A stretch of 64,000 nt of DNA from assembly GCF_030540825.1 (NCBI RefSeq), contig NZ_JAUOEO010000001.1:4663001-4727000 (forward strand), in the 5' to 3' direction. A model generated the notes under the pieces. The model worked only from the letters and a program-made list of their open reading frames with translations, searched no databases and had not been told where the DNA came from. The position numbers and the translations under genes were made by a program. This DNA comes from Flavivirga spongiicola (lineage in GTDB: Bacteria > Bacteroidota > Bacteroidia > Flavobacteriales > Flavobacteriaceae). Positions 28,801 to 36,489 of this stretch are shown here, piece by piece. How positions within the stretch are numbered: position 1 is the stretch's first letter; every line of letters starts with the position of its first letter.

Positions 28801-28926
28801 AGCTAAGCTTGTTGGTAATCCTGAAATTACTTCTCCTGTTTCAGCATTTAATTTGACTGTAAAGTTTTGAGAATTTGATACACTAACTAATAACAAAAGT
28901 GTAATAAAAAGGAAAAAGGACTTCAT
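25861..28926 (-). CDS. large secreted protein with lamin-tail-like domains and Ca-binding-like loops
   Basis: A 1021-residue protein with a Sec signal peptide (about 1-19, cleavage near SNSQN). Two lamin-tail-domain-like units are seen near 145-270 and 300-395, with phrases such as VISEILFDP, YIEFLNLG, IKDWKIF and VINEIFINP, FIEITNYS, NGWKLYN. Each contains an Asp-rich loop like a dockerin or EF-hand (DTDGNGNVNESD near 165, DLNRDGTVSAAD near 319). The middle (400-760) is charged and helical. The last 170 or so residues have alternating strands (YRLRLKAGLLYSGLKL, APFIYLGFSMKS, LYVGAGLEPFSGVSLMGG) resembling an outer-membrane barrel. Surface or outer-membrane location is likely. It is the first gene of an operon with the metzincin and the two-TM protein. 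Confidence 0.7.
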   Translation of the reverse strand: MKSFFLFITLLLLVSVSNSQNFTVKLNAETGEVISGLPTSLAPEDKLEFQLYFDPSYKLREIKKLLDHHFKAYKRINQLIKSNDKSVLLLKDEKGLVIDYVFLDSNGYKLNGSPASYTRIIGKDGFNIHPKINSKLYSYDKQILNGVVISEILFDPLQSKNDTDGNGNVNESDQYIEFLNLGFDEIDIKDWKIFINGSEIYKFDNSTKIKYGEVKIKSKDFEFNKYERSLSGLEIWLEDNVGNKIDEVYFDFPIQEPKKKDKPLTWSYKDGKVIFESYGEPVKTSINNIIEDKFLRAFVPNSVVINEIFINPNTDLNRDGTVSAADRFIEITNYSYKEENMNGWKLYNGQNLLHTFSNVNIKPNTHKTIFGGNAPAGLINASVRSSQFNFNQGLFSVQNLKTIQTKIKEQVNCIMNDPLFDLIGQQKLIDWNSYDRQRDALEFPDKNSITSYTKNFNVPDYTTMFKRDYELKITYFDAKGQVINETFQKLNPKIDLRTLPKVSISNTNSNKLIASFPLISIENNGASEIAYELRMINPFGDYLNQLDDANVRSESSKFLSKKPLDNIFKKYSQINKSQKLSEYDKAMFEAALKHEVKLYDLSVQSNTNFNKWFLDLLWFNKGALKVNPFNNALLSQEYKSLDADIKLLESRIANSKDIHKLASRANEKSYFYKDPVELNGKKKAFARVKGKIEAINSLKSRGQLLYKGRLFLSQEKKNITDLMRHHDAKNKYISWYEADTKEVSENQELHVLVENEKVSTVLNLSLTETAIDNEETITGGDANKDGAPIDGGSQVVKMDLSEISKKKTFYIADFAYEIPTSSIEDTSPSLQTIIVPYQPPVLAPSNVSYTIKSGPSGKEKEEVNAKFRNNKLYRLRLKAGLLYSGLKLQSIDTTGTADVGRKNDFGVDGTFGLQIYFKRTDIRKIGTKFRGKRSVAPFIYLGFSMKSITENLYVGAGLEPFSGVSLMGGLHIGERDKIGQPDKINDAVIGKEWATGIFGSIVIDTDVITKLFGLSTAIPIE

Positions 28927-28970
28927 TTTAAATAAGGTTTTAGTTGTTTTTATTTATATACAATAAAATT

Positions 28971-28987
28971 AAAGACCTCTATATTTT
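28971..28987 (+). repeat. 17-bp direct repeat, also at 29823-29839
   Basis: AAAGACCTCTATATTTT occurs here and at 29823-29839, both perfect, 852 bp apart. Each copy sits close to the upstream side of a gene start (the lamin-tail gene and the integrase gene). It could be a duplicated junction or chance in AT-rich DNA. Confidence 0.4.
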
Positions 28988-29366
28988 TCAAAATACCCAA
29001 TAGAGGGTATATTAAGGAAATCTTTATACTACTAAAAACTTAAAAGGGAGGTAATACAATTTCTAAAGAAATATACTACTTTATAAATATATACATTTTT
29101 TTTTAACTCCCCATTAACTTCACTCTTATTATCACTATTATGGAGAAAGTTTGTTACTACATTATGTTTAAATCAGTTGTATTATATCAAAAATTTTAAA
29201 ACTTACTTTTATTATTATTTTAAGATTTGGAGTAACTCTATCAATTTCTTATTTTGGATATATACAAAAACTCACAATAATTAAAGGAAATAATAATTGT
29301 ATATTCTAAATGACTTAAAACTAATTAACTATATTTACATTTAAACATTTTGATACTAAAAAAAGC

Positions 29367-29434
29367 GGTTACCCTATAAGTTACCCTAAGGCAACTAAAA
29401 AATCGGGAGCCCCTGATATCACTGATAAAATTTA
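29367..29434 (+). repeat. att-like module, right copy
   Basis: GGTTACC (29367-29373) and AGTTACC (29379-29385), 12-bp period, are followed by TGATATCACTGATAAAATTTA (29414-29434). The layout and orientation match 8272-8337. The two copies bracket about 21 kb, including the HTH-Fic pair and the sensor-kinase cluster. Confidence 0.45.
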
Positions 29435-29447
29435 AAGGTCAGCGGAG

Positions 29448-29460
29448 CCTCTTTCTCCGC
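29448..29460 (+). repeat. tRNA-Ser 3'-end-like sequence, copy 1
   Basis: CCTCTTTCTCCGC resembles the acceptor end of a bacterial tRNA-Ser. It is repeated exactly at 29621-29633. A strong terminator follows 10 bases later, as it would after a tRNA gene. The 5' part of a tRNA is not present here. Confidence 0.5.
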
Positions 29461-29465
29461 AAAAG

Positions 29466-29495
29466 AAAAACCAGAACGTAAGTTCTGGTTTTTTT
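29466..29495 (+). terminator. intrinsic terminator
   Basis: CCAGAAC (29471-29477), 4-base loop, GTTCTGG (29482-29488), flanked by an A run and followed by seven T. The A/T flanks extend the stem, so it could work in both directions. Confidence 0.8.
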
Positions 29496-29620
29496 GTTTT
29501 TATATGCGTCGAAAGCTTGCTTTTGTAAGTGTATAAAAACAAAAAAACATAATACGCGCAGCGTATTCAGGTTTTCCATGCTTGTACAGGATTTCAACTA
29601 AGGGATGCACGAAGTGAATC

Positions 29621-29633
29621 CCTCTTTCTCCGC
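29621..29633 (+). repeat. tRNA-Ser 3'-end-like sequence, copy 2
   Basis: The wider context GAATCCCTCTTTCTCCGCCA (29617-29636) reads like the T-arm 3' strand, acceptor strand and CCA-like end of tRNA-Ser. The upstream bases do not form the rest of a tRNA. This is what a tRNA-targeting integrase leaves at the far att site. Confidence 0.55.
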
Positions 29634-29655
29634 CAAGATTTATTCAAAATCGACG

Positions 29656-29690
29656 AAAGTCCTGTAAACTCAATGTTTATGGGACTTTTT
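29656..29690 (+). terminator. intrinsic terminator
   Basis: AAAGTCC (29656-29662) and GGACTTT (29682-29688), extended inward by TGTAAAC and GTTTATG with two G-U pairs, 5-base loop, then a T run. It sits 22 bases after the tRNA-end-like sequence. Confidence 0.75.
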
Positions 29691-29734
29691 ATTTTACCCA
29701 AAACATCAAAATATGTATTAAAAACCATTCTGTT

Positions 29735-29867
29735 GGTGACCTATTAGGTGACCTTTTTAAAACCTTAATTAGGTCACCTAATTACTTATAACTACTTATA
29801 AATCAGTAATATAAATCAACTAAAAGACCTCTATATTTTGTAAATTAATGTATAATTAAAGGTCACC
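29735..29867. promoter_or_regulatory. four GGTGACC boxes upstream of the integrase
   Basis: GGTGACC at 29735-29741 and 29747-29753 (12-bp period), with the inverted form GGTCACC at 29772-29778 and 29861-29867. The last box ends 3 bases before the integrase ATG. The boxes may be arm-type integrase sites or an operator for integrase autoregulation. The paired 12-bp spacing matches the GGTTACC-type pairs at 8272 and 29367. Confidence 0.5.
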
Positions 29868-29870
29868 AGA

Positions 29871-31119
29871 ATGAACAAAACATTTGGATTATTATTCTAC
29901 TTAAAAAAGAGTAAAGTAGATGCACAGGGTAAATGCCCTATTTACCTACGTATTATCATAGATGGTAAGCGTACAGAGATTAGTACAAAACGTACCATTG
30001 AGATTGAAAAATGGAGCGTTGAAGCCAATAAAGCTATTGGAAGAACAGAAGATATACGAGAACTAAATGCCTATTTAGATTCACTTACTACAAAAGTATA
30101 TCAAAGTCAAAGAGACTTAATTCAAGATAATAAAGAGGTTACAACTGAAACCCTTAAAAACAAGTTTTTAGGTATTGAGGAAAAACAAAGAACGCTCATA
30201 ACCATCTTTAACAATCACAACAAGCAAGTTGAAAAATTAGTTGGTAAAGAATTTTCGGCAGGAACTTTAGAACGTTATAAAACCGTATGTAAGCATCTGC
30301 AAGAGTTTATGCAACATCAGTACAACGTAAGTGATATTCCTGTGAACAGAATAGACCACAAGTATATTACAGATTTTGAGTTCTATTTAAAAACGGTTAG
30401 AAACTGCGGACATAACAGTACTATAAAGTATATCAAGAACTTTAAAAAGATAGTACGTATAGCAATAGCCAACGATTGGATTAAAAAAGACCCATTTCTA
30501 AATTATAAAGTGCGTTTAAAAGAAGTGGAACGTCAATTCCTTTCAGAAGAAGAAATACAAACAATGCTCGAAAAAGAGTTACACACCAATCGTTTAGAGC
30601 AAGTAAGAGACATTTTTATATTCTGTTGCTTTACAGGTTTAGCGTATAGCGACGTTAAGAAACTCTCAAAAGACAATTTGGTGTTTGGTATTGATGGCGA
30701 TAAGTGGATAAAGACAAAGTGTACTAAAACAGATACACGCAGTAATTCCACTACTTCCAACCGCTTTAGAGATTATAAAGAAATACGAGAACCATCCAGA
30801 AGCAGTTACAAAAGGGGTTTTACTTCCTGTATTAAGCAATCAAAAGTCTAATGCCTATTTAAAAGAGATAGCAGACTTGTGTGGTATTAATAAAAACTTA
30901 ACCACCCATTTAGCTCGTCATACGTTTGCAACTACTGTAACGCTCTCTAATGGTGTCCCAATGGAATCAGTAAGCAAGATGTTAGGTCATAAATCATTAA
31001 AAACAACTCAACACTATGCTAAAATATTGGATAGAAAAGTAAGTGATGATATGGCAATTTTAAAACAAAAGTTTGCAGATAAAACTAATATTGACGCTTC
31101 CAATAGAATAGCAAATTAG
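29871..31119 (+). pseudogene. tyrosine integrase, frameshifted
   Basis: A Bacteroidota-type tyrosine recombinase split into two frames: 29871 to about 30743, then a second frame to 31119. The first part has the arm-binding start (KTFGLLFYLKKSKVDAQGK), the SAM-like core-binding domain and the start of the catalytic domain, where the motif reads FTGLAYSDVKKL, so the first catalytic Arg is Ala. The second part carries HLARHTFATT (H and R), MLGHKSLKTTQHYAKI (H and the nucleophile Tyr). Around 30740-30746 the reading passes from a TKTDTRSN run to a frame giving IPLLPTALEIIKKYENHPEA, so one base was gained or two lost. As written the enzyme is broken and the element is probably fixed in place. A sequencing error is possible. 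Confidence 0.85.
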
Positions 31120-31150
31120 AACATAAATACAAAATATATAAGTATATGCT

Positions 31151-31177
31151 TAAACCCTTGTTTTTACAGGGGTTTTT
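31151..31177 (+). terminator. intrinsic terminator after the integrase
   Basis: AAACCCTTG and CAGGGGTTT form a stem with one G-U pair around a 6-base loop, then a short T run. It lies 32 bp after the integrase stop. Confidence 0.6.
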
Positions 31178-31293
31178 CTGTTGAAAAAAGAGCCCTTTTT
31201 GTTTACAACTGTTTATAACTTCATTTTATAAAGGCATCAAATTGTCGTAAATTAACACAATATAAATCAGGTGTTTACACGTTTTAATACAGA

Positions 31294-31557
31294 ATGACAT
31301 TTGAAGTAATTACAAAGGATGATTTAAAGACTCTTAAACAGGAAATCATCACAGAACTGAAGACAATTTTAGGAAGCCAAACAGAGCAAAAAAAGTGGTT
31401 AAAATCAGCAGACGTACGTGAGCTATTAAATATTTCAGCAGGCACATTGCAGAACTTACGAATCAACGGAACATTACCTTATACCAAGATGGGTAAAACA
31501 ATGTATTATGAGTATGATGATGTAATCGGAATTTTAATCCAAAACAAAAGTGCATAA
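31294..31557 (+). CDS. helix-turn-helix protein (excisionase-like)
   Basis: An 87-residue protein with a coiled N-terminus and a C-terminal winged HTH: KWLKSADVRELLNISAGTLQ (about 37-56), NLRINGTLPYTKMGKTMYY, then the YEYDDVIGIL wing end. This family follows integrase genes in many Bacteroidota elements and may act in excision or in control of the next genes. Its TAA shares a base with the next ATG (TAATG), so the downstream gene is translationally coupled. It is a distant relative of the HTH protein at 8462. Confidence 0.8.
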   Translation: MTFEVITKDDLKTLKQEIITELKTILGSQTEQKKWLKSADVRELLNISAGTLQNLRINGTLPYTKMGKTMYYEYDDVIGILIQNKSA

Positions 31558-33076
31558 TGAGATTATACATACCAGAAAATTTAGACATAGACCAAATTGT
31601 CTATGATTATCCACCTAATTTTAAAAAGTACAAACACAAAAGAGATAAGCTATTATATGTTATTCACTTAATAAATGCGCTTACACTCTACAACAAAGAT
31701 TTAATGTATGATGATTTTGTGTCTATAAGTGCAAAAATCTTGCAGGACAAAACCTCTAATTACAAAGAGTACTTAAATTATCTTATCAATGTTGCAAAAG
31801 TTATTGAAACGGATAATCAATACTTTGTTGGGTCAAAATCAAAAGGGTTTAGGCTAACTGAAAAATACAGATGCGAAGTGGCTATTCATACAATAAGCGA
31901 ACAAACATTTTATAGAAAACTAAAAGTTGAGCGTAATAATAGAATAGCATCGGTAAAGCATCTAAACTATCTAACCAAATGGTTTGATGAAAAATTAGAA
32001 ATTGATATTGATTACGTCAACAAGTTTTTATCCGTAGAGTATGTATTAAAGAAAGACAACAAATCATTATGGCAATCCAAAAAGGTTAATAACTATGGTA
32101 AGGTTGAAGTCAAATATAAAAGACCGATTGACCAATTAAACCACGCAAAAATTAGCGCAGAAAAAATAAGCCGTCAAGATTATTATTTGTTGCACGATGA
32201 TAATGTGTATCGTTTCCATTCTAACCTTACGAATATGCGAAGCGTTATCAGAAATGCAGTAACGAAAAATTAATTTCGATTGATATTAAAAATAGTCAAC
32301 CTTATTTAAGCACCATATTGTTGAGTCGCTCGTTCTGGATTGAGCAAAAAAATGAGCCTAATGCACCAAAAGAGTTATCAATCACGTTTGACGAGCCCAA
32401 AAAGTCATTATTTTCTTCTTTTAATAATATAAATGATAATAATTATGAGGTTGATGGTAGGATTGATGATAGATTGAATATATCACATATCAAAGTACAC
32501 GATACTGATTCTTACATTATGTTAGGAGATATTGATAAAACCCTTATGAATAATGAGTTTAGTCAGTATATAAATCTTGTGGTGAGTGGTACACTTTATG
32601 AGTTTTTAGAGCAACAGTTTAGCCAACGATTGGGAGAAACATTTGCTAACCGTAAGGAAGTAAAAACAGCAGTATTCCAAGTGCTATTTACAGATAATAG
32701 ATTCTTGGGGCAAGAGGATGCAAAACCAAAGAAGATGTTTAAGGAGATGTTCCCATACGTTTATGAGGTGTTTAGACAGATTAAGAGTAAAGACAAATCA
32801 CTACTTCCAAGATTATTGCAGAGTATTGAGAGTTACTTAATGATAGATGTTATAGCAAAACGTATTTCTGTAGAATATCCAGATGCACCAATATTTACAA
32901 TTCACGATAGTATTTCTACCACAGCAGAATATGTAGATGTTGTTGAGGCTATAATGACTGAGGAATTAACCAAAGCGATAGGGCACGCACCTAAATTAGA
33001 GCCAGAGGTATGGTGTAAAAGCAATATGGTAAAGCATCTTGAAACTTTAAAGGAGAAAGCAAAGGTTGTCGCTTAA
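31557..33076 (+). pseudogene. mobile-element polymerase-like protein, frameshifted
   Basis: One gene in two frames: 31557 to about 32258, then a second frame to 33076. The junction lies between RFHSNLTNMRSVIRN in the first frame and KLISIDIKNSQPYLST in the second (resuming at about 32255-32262). SIDIKNSQP and IFTIHDSISTT (near 32895-32930) look like motifs A and C of a family-A-like polymerase palm, a pattern I associate with replication or primase-like proteins of Bacteroidota elements and phages. There is no 3'-5' exonuclease domain visible. As written it is inactive. The assignment to a palm fold is by motif only and should be tested by structure comparison. Confidence 0.6.
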
Positions 33077-33175
33077 CACATATTCACCTACATTCATATT
33101 TATTATAAAAATATAACGTAATACGATGTATTAATACAAAGTATATACTATATTTAACATTCAAAATAATTCCCT

Positions 33176-33364
33176 ATGAACCGTATTAAAGAAGTCCTCG
33201 AAGAACGAGGGGTTAAGCAGGTATGGCTTGCTGAGCGATTAGGTAAGAGTTTCAATACTGTTAATGGTTATGTGCAAAACAGAAACCAACCAAGTTTGGA
33301 AGTACTTTATCAAATAGCGGAAATATTAAATATAAAGGTAAGTGACCTTTTAATTGAAAATTAA
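33176..33364 (+). CDS. small Xre-family HTH regulator
   Basis: A 62-residue protein that is a single HTH_3 domain: VKQVWLAERLGKSFNTVNGY (13-32), NRNQPSLEVLYQIAEILNIK. It is 48 bp before hsdR on the same strand. In type I restriction loci such short regulators (C-protein-like) often delay restriction until methylation is established; that role is inferred from position. Confidence 0.85.
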   Translation: MNRIKEVLEERGVKQVWLAERLGKSFNTVNGYVQNRNQPSLEVLYQIAEILNIKVSDLLIEN

Positions 33365-33412
33365 CCGTAGCATAAAAAATGACAAGTATAAATCAAAGGT
33401 CAATCAATACTA

Positions 33413-36400
33413 ATGAAATTCAACGAAGATTCAAGAGTTAAAATACCATCAATACTGCATCTTACTCGTTTAGGATATAAGTATTTATCGTTAAAGGGAG
33501 CTGTTTGGAATCAAGAAACAAACATATTCACAGATATATTTATTGATAGCATACAAAGAATAAATCACAATTTAGAGGAAGATGAAGCCAAAAGATTATT
33601 GAGTGATGTTTCGTTGCTTTTAGATAATGAAGATTTAGGTAAGGCTTTTTACGAGCGCATAATTCAAAAAACAGGACATAAGATTATTGATTTTGAAAAC
33701 TTTGAAAACAATACGTTTAATGTCGTTACAGAACTTACCTATAAAAATGGAGACGAGGAGTTTAGACCTGATATAATTCTTTTGGTTAATGGATTGCCTT
33801 TAGTTTTTATTGAAGTAAAAAAGCCTAACAATAGAGAGGGTATAATTGCAGAACGCAACAGAATTAATAAACGTTTTCAGAATAAAAAGTTCAGACGCTT
33901 TGTAAACATTACTCAGTTAATGGTATTCTCTAATAATATGGAATACGATACTGATGATGTAGATACTGTACAAGGTGTCTTTTACGCTTCACCTTCTTAT
34001 CATAAACCAATATTTAATTATTTCAGAGAAGAAGAAGCATTTGATTTAAATAGTCTTTTGTTACCTGAAAATGATGCTACTGAAAATGAAATATTAAAAG
34101 ACAACAACTTAGTTATCATAAAACACTCACCAGAGTTTTTAACTAATAAAGATTCAAATACACCAACAAATAGAGTTTCTACGTCATTGTTTTCAAAAGA
34201 CCGTTTATCATTTATCTTACAATATGCTATTGCTTATGTAAATGAAAGTGCAGGCTTACAGAAGCACATAATGCGTTATCCTCAATTATTTGCAACTAAA
34301 GCAATAGAGAGTAAATTAAATGAGGGTATTAGAAAAGGTATTATTTGGCACACACAAGGAAGTGGTAAAACAGCTTTAACCTACTACAATGTAAAGTTTC
34401 TAACTGATTATTATCAAAAGCAAAACGTAATACCAAAATTCTATTTTATAGTAGATAGATTGGACTTATTAATACAAGCTAAAAGAGAATTTACCAGCAG
34501 AGGTTTAACCGTTCATATTGTTAATTCAAGAAATGAATTTGTTGCAGATATAAAATCTAAAGCAGCACTTCATAACGAAAGAGGTAATGCAGAAATTACA
34601 GTAGTAAATATTCAAAAGTTTTCTGAGGATGCTCAGATAGTAACAGAACAAGATTATGATATTAATATTCAACGTATTTACTTCTTAGATGAAGTTCATA
34701 GAAGTTATAATCCTAAAGGTAGTTTCTTAGCTAATTTAGAACAGTCCGATAAAAATGCTATTAAAATTGGATTAACAGGTACACCTTTATTGGGTACTGA
34801 ATACAATTCTAAAACCTTGTTTGGTGACTATATTCATAAGTACTATTACAACGCTTCTATTGCTGATGGTTATACATTAAAACTAATTAGAGAAGAAATT
34901 GCTTCTAATTACAAAATGGTTTTAGAACAAGCCTTAAAAGAAATAAAAGTATTGCAAGGTGATGTGCCCAAGAAAAAAATCTATGCAGATGCAAGATTTG
35001 CTGAACCAATGTTAGATTACATTGTTGAAGATTTTGAGGATTTCAGATTAATGAATAATGATGAGTCTGTTGGTGGTATGGTAGTTTGTGATAGTTCTGA
35101 CCAAGCTAAAATGCTATTTGAAATTTTCAATAATAAATACAGTATTAGCAATAATATAGTTTTAGACAAAGTTGCAGAAGAAAATGAATCTTATGGTAAG
35201 CAAAAAAAGGAAAGTTATAAAGTAAAAACAGCTGCTTTAATACTTCACGATATTGGTACTAAAGATGAACGCAAACAGGAAGTGGAAGATTTTAAAGATG
35301 GTAAAATTGACTTACTCTTTGTTTACAATATGTTGCTTACAGGTTTTGATGCTAAACGTTTGAAGAAATTATATATAGGTCGTGTAATTAAAAAGCATAA
35401 TCTATTACAAACTTTAACCAGAGTAAACAGAACATATAAAGATTATAGATACGGTTTTGTTGTTGATTTTGCAGATATTAAAGCTGAATTTGATAAAACT
35501 AATAAAGATTATTTTGAGGAGTTACAAGATGTTTTAGGAGATGAAATGGAACATTATTCCAACATCTTTAAATCTAAAGAAGAAATTCAAGAAGAGATAG
35601 CAGATATTAAGGAGATTCTATTTCATTTTGACACCCAAAATGCTGAAATATTCTCGCAACAAATCTCTGAAATATCAGACCGTAAAAAGATGTTAGGTTT
35701 AGTTAAGGCTTTAGGTAATGCTAAAAGTCTATATAATCTAATACGTTTATTTAGACATTTTGAGTTATTAGAAAAAATAGATTTTAAAAAGCTATCATTA
35801 TTATATAGAGAAGCTAATAATCATCTACAATTACTCAATCAAAAAGAAGCATTAGAAAATGATATTGATACTACTAATCTTTTAAATGTAGCTTTAGAGG
35901 ATGTTATTTTTATGTTTAATAAAGTTGGTGAAGAAGAACTCATATTAGCAGACCAACTAAAAGACACACTTCGTAAAACAAGAGAGGAATTAGCAAGTAA
36001 TTTTGATAAAAAAGACCCAGAGTTTGTTAGCCTATATGAAGAATTAGAGCGTTTGTTTAAGAAGAAGAAATTAAACGAAGTAACTCAAGATGAAATGAAA
36101 GCAAATATTGGTGCTTTAAGAGAAATACACGCAAAAATATTAGAGTTAAATAGGCAGAATAGGTTATTACAAGCAAAATATGATAATGACCCTAAATACT
36201 GTCGTATTCATAAAAGACTAATTGAAAAAGGAGGTTTAACGAAAAGAGAAAGCCAACTATTTGAAGCCTTACAATCCGTTAAAAATGAAGCTGACCTTCA
36301 AGTAATACAAAACAGTCGCTTACTGCAAAACGAGGGCTATTTAGATAAGATGATGATTAAATTGGTGATTAACCAATTTGTAAAACAAAACAATATTAAA

Positions 36401-36481
36401 CTAAATCCAGAGACTTCTAAATTCATAAATAATTTAGTGGTACAAGAATATACAAACGAATTTCACGGGCGTACAGCTTAG
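33413..36481 (+). CDS. hsdR: type I restriction endonuclease, R subunit
   Basis: A 1022-residue HsdR. The N-terminal PD-(D/E)XK nuclease shows RPDIILLVNG and FIEVKKPN (about 117-141). The motor part has Walker A HTQGSGKTAL (about 310-319), FLDEVHRSY (about 423-431), GLTGTPLL and the late motif LTRVNRTY. The C-terminus is helical, as needed to dock on the methylase core. It translocates DNA and cuts unmodified DNA with HsdM and HsdS, whose genes follow at once (8 bp gap). Length is normal. Expression may depend on the small Xre gene upstream. Confidence 0.95.
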   Translation: MKFNEDSRVKIPSILHLTRLGYKYLSLKGAVWNQETNIFTDIFIDSIQRINHNLEEDEAKRLLSDVSLLLDNEDLGKAFYERIIQKTGHKIIDFENFENNTFNVVTELTYKNGDEEFRPDIILLVNGLPLVFIEVKKPNNREGIIAERNRINKRFQNKKFRRFVNITQLMVFSNNMEYDTDDVDTVQGVFYASPSYHKPIFNYFREEEAFDLNSLLLPENDATENEILKDNNLVIIKHSPEFLTNKDSNTPTNRVSTSLFSKDRLSFILQYAIAYVNESAGLQKHIMRYPQLFATKAIESKLNEGIRKGIIWHTQGSGKTALTYYNVKFLTDYYQKQNVIPKFYFIVDRLDLLIQAKREFTSRGLTVHIVNSRNEFVADIKSKAALHNERGNAEITVVNIQKFSEDAQIVTEQDYDINIQRIYFLDEVHRSYNPKGSFLANLEQSDKNAIKIGLTGTPLLGTEYNSKTLFGDYIHKYYYNASIADGYTLKLIREEIASNYKMVLEQALKEIKVLQGDVPKKKIYADARFAEPMLDYIVEDFEDFRLMNNDESVGGMVVCDSSDQAKMLFEIFNNKYSISNNIVLDKVAEENESYGKQKKESYKVKTAALILHDIGTKDERKQEVEDFKDGKIDLLFVYNMLLTGFDAKRLKKLYIGRVIKKHNLLQTLTRVNRTYKDYRYGFVVDFADIKAEFDKTNKDYFEELQDVLGDEMEHYSNIFKSKEEIQEEIADIKEILFHFDTQNAEIFSQQISEISDRKKMLGLVKALGNAKSLYNLIRLFRHFELLEKIDFKKLSLLYREANNHLQLLNQKEALENDIDTTNLLNVALEDVIFMFNKVGEEELILADQLKDTLRKTREELASNFDKKDPEFVSLYEELERLFKKKKLNEVTQDEMKANIGALREIHAKILELNRQNRLLQAKYDNDPKYCRIHKRLIEKGGLTKRESQLFEALQSVKNEADLQVIQNSRLLQNEGYLDKMMIKLVINQFVKQNNIKLNPETSKFINNLVVQEYTNEFHGRTA

Positions 36482-36489
36482 ATAAATAA

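Larger units (their letters stand above)
28927..29870. other. 944-bp intergenic region with att-like modules and terminators
   Basis: No open reading frame of note. In order it holds a repeat unit (28971-28987), an AT-rich stretch, the right copy of the att-like module (29367-29434), a tRNA-Ser-3'-end-like sequence with a terminator (29448-29493), a second such sequence with another terminator (29621-29690), and GGTGACC boxes before the integrase (29735-29867). This looks like the scar of repeated integrations at a tRNA-Ser gene. Confidence 0.6.
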
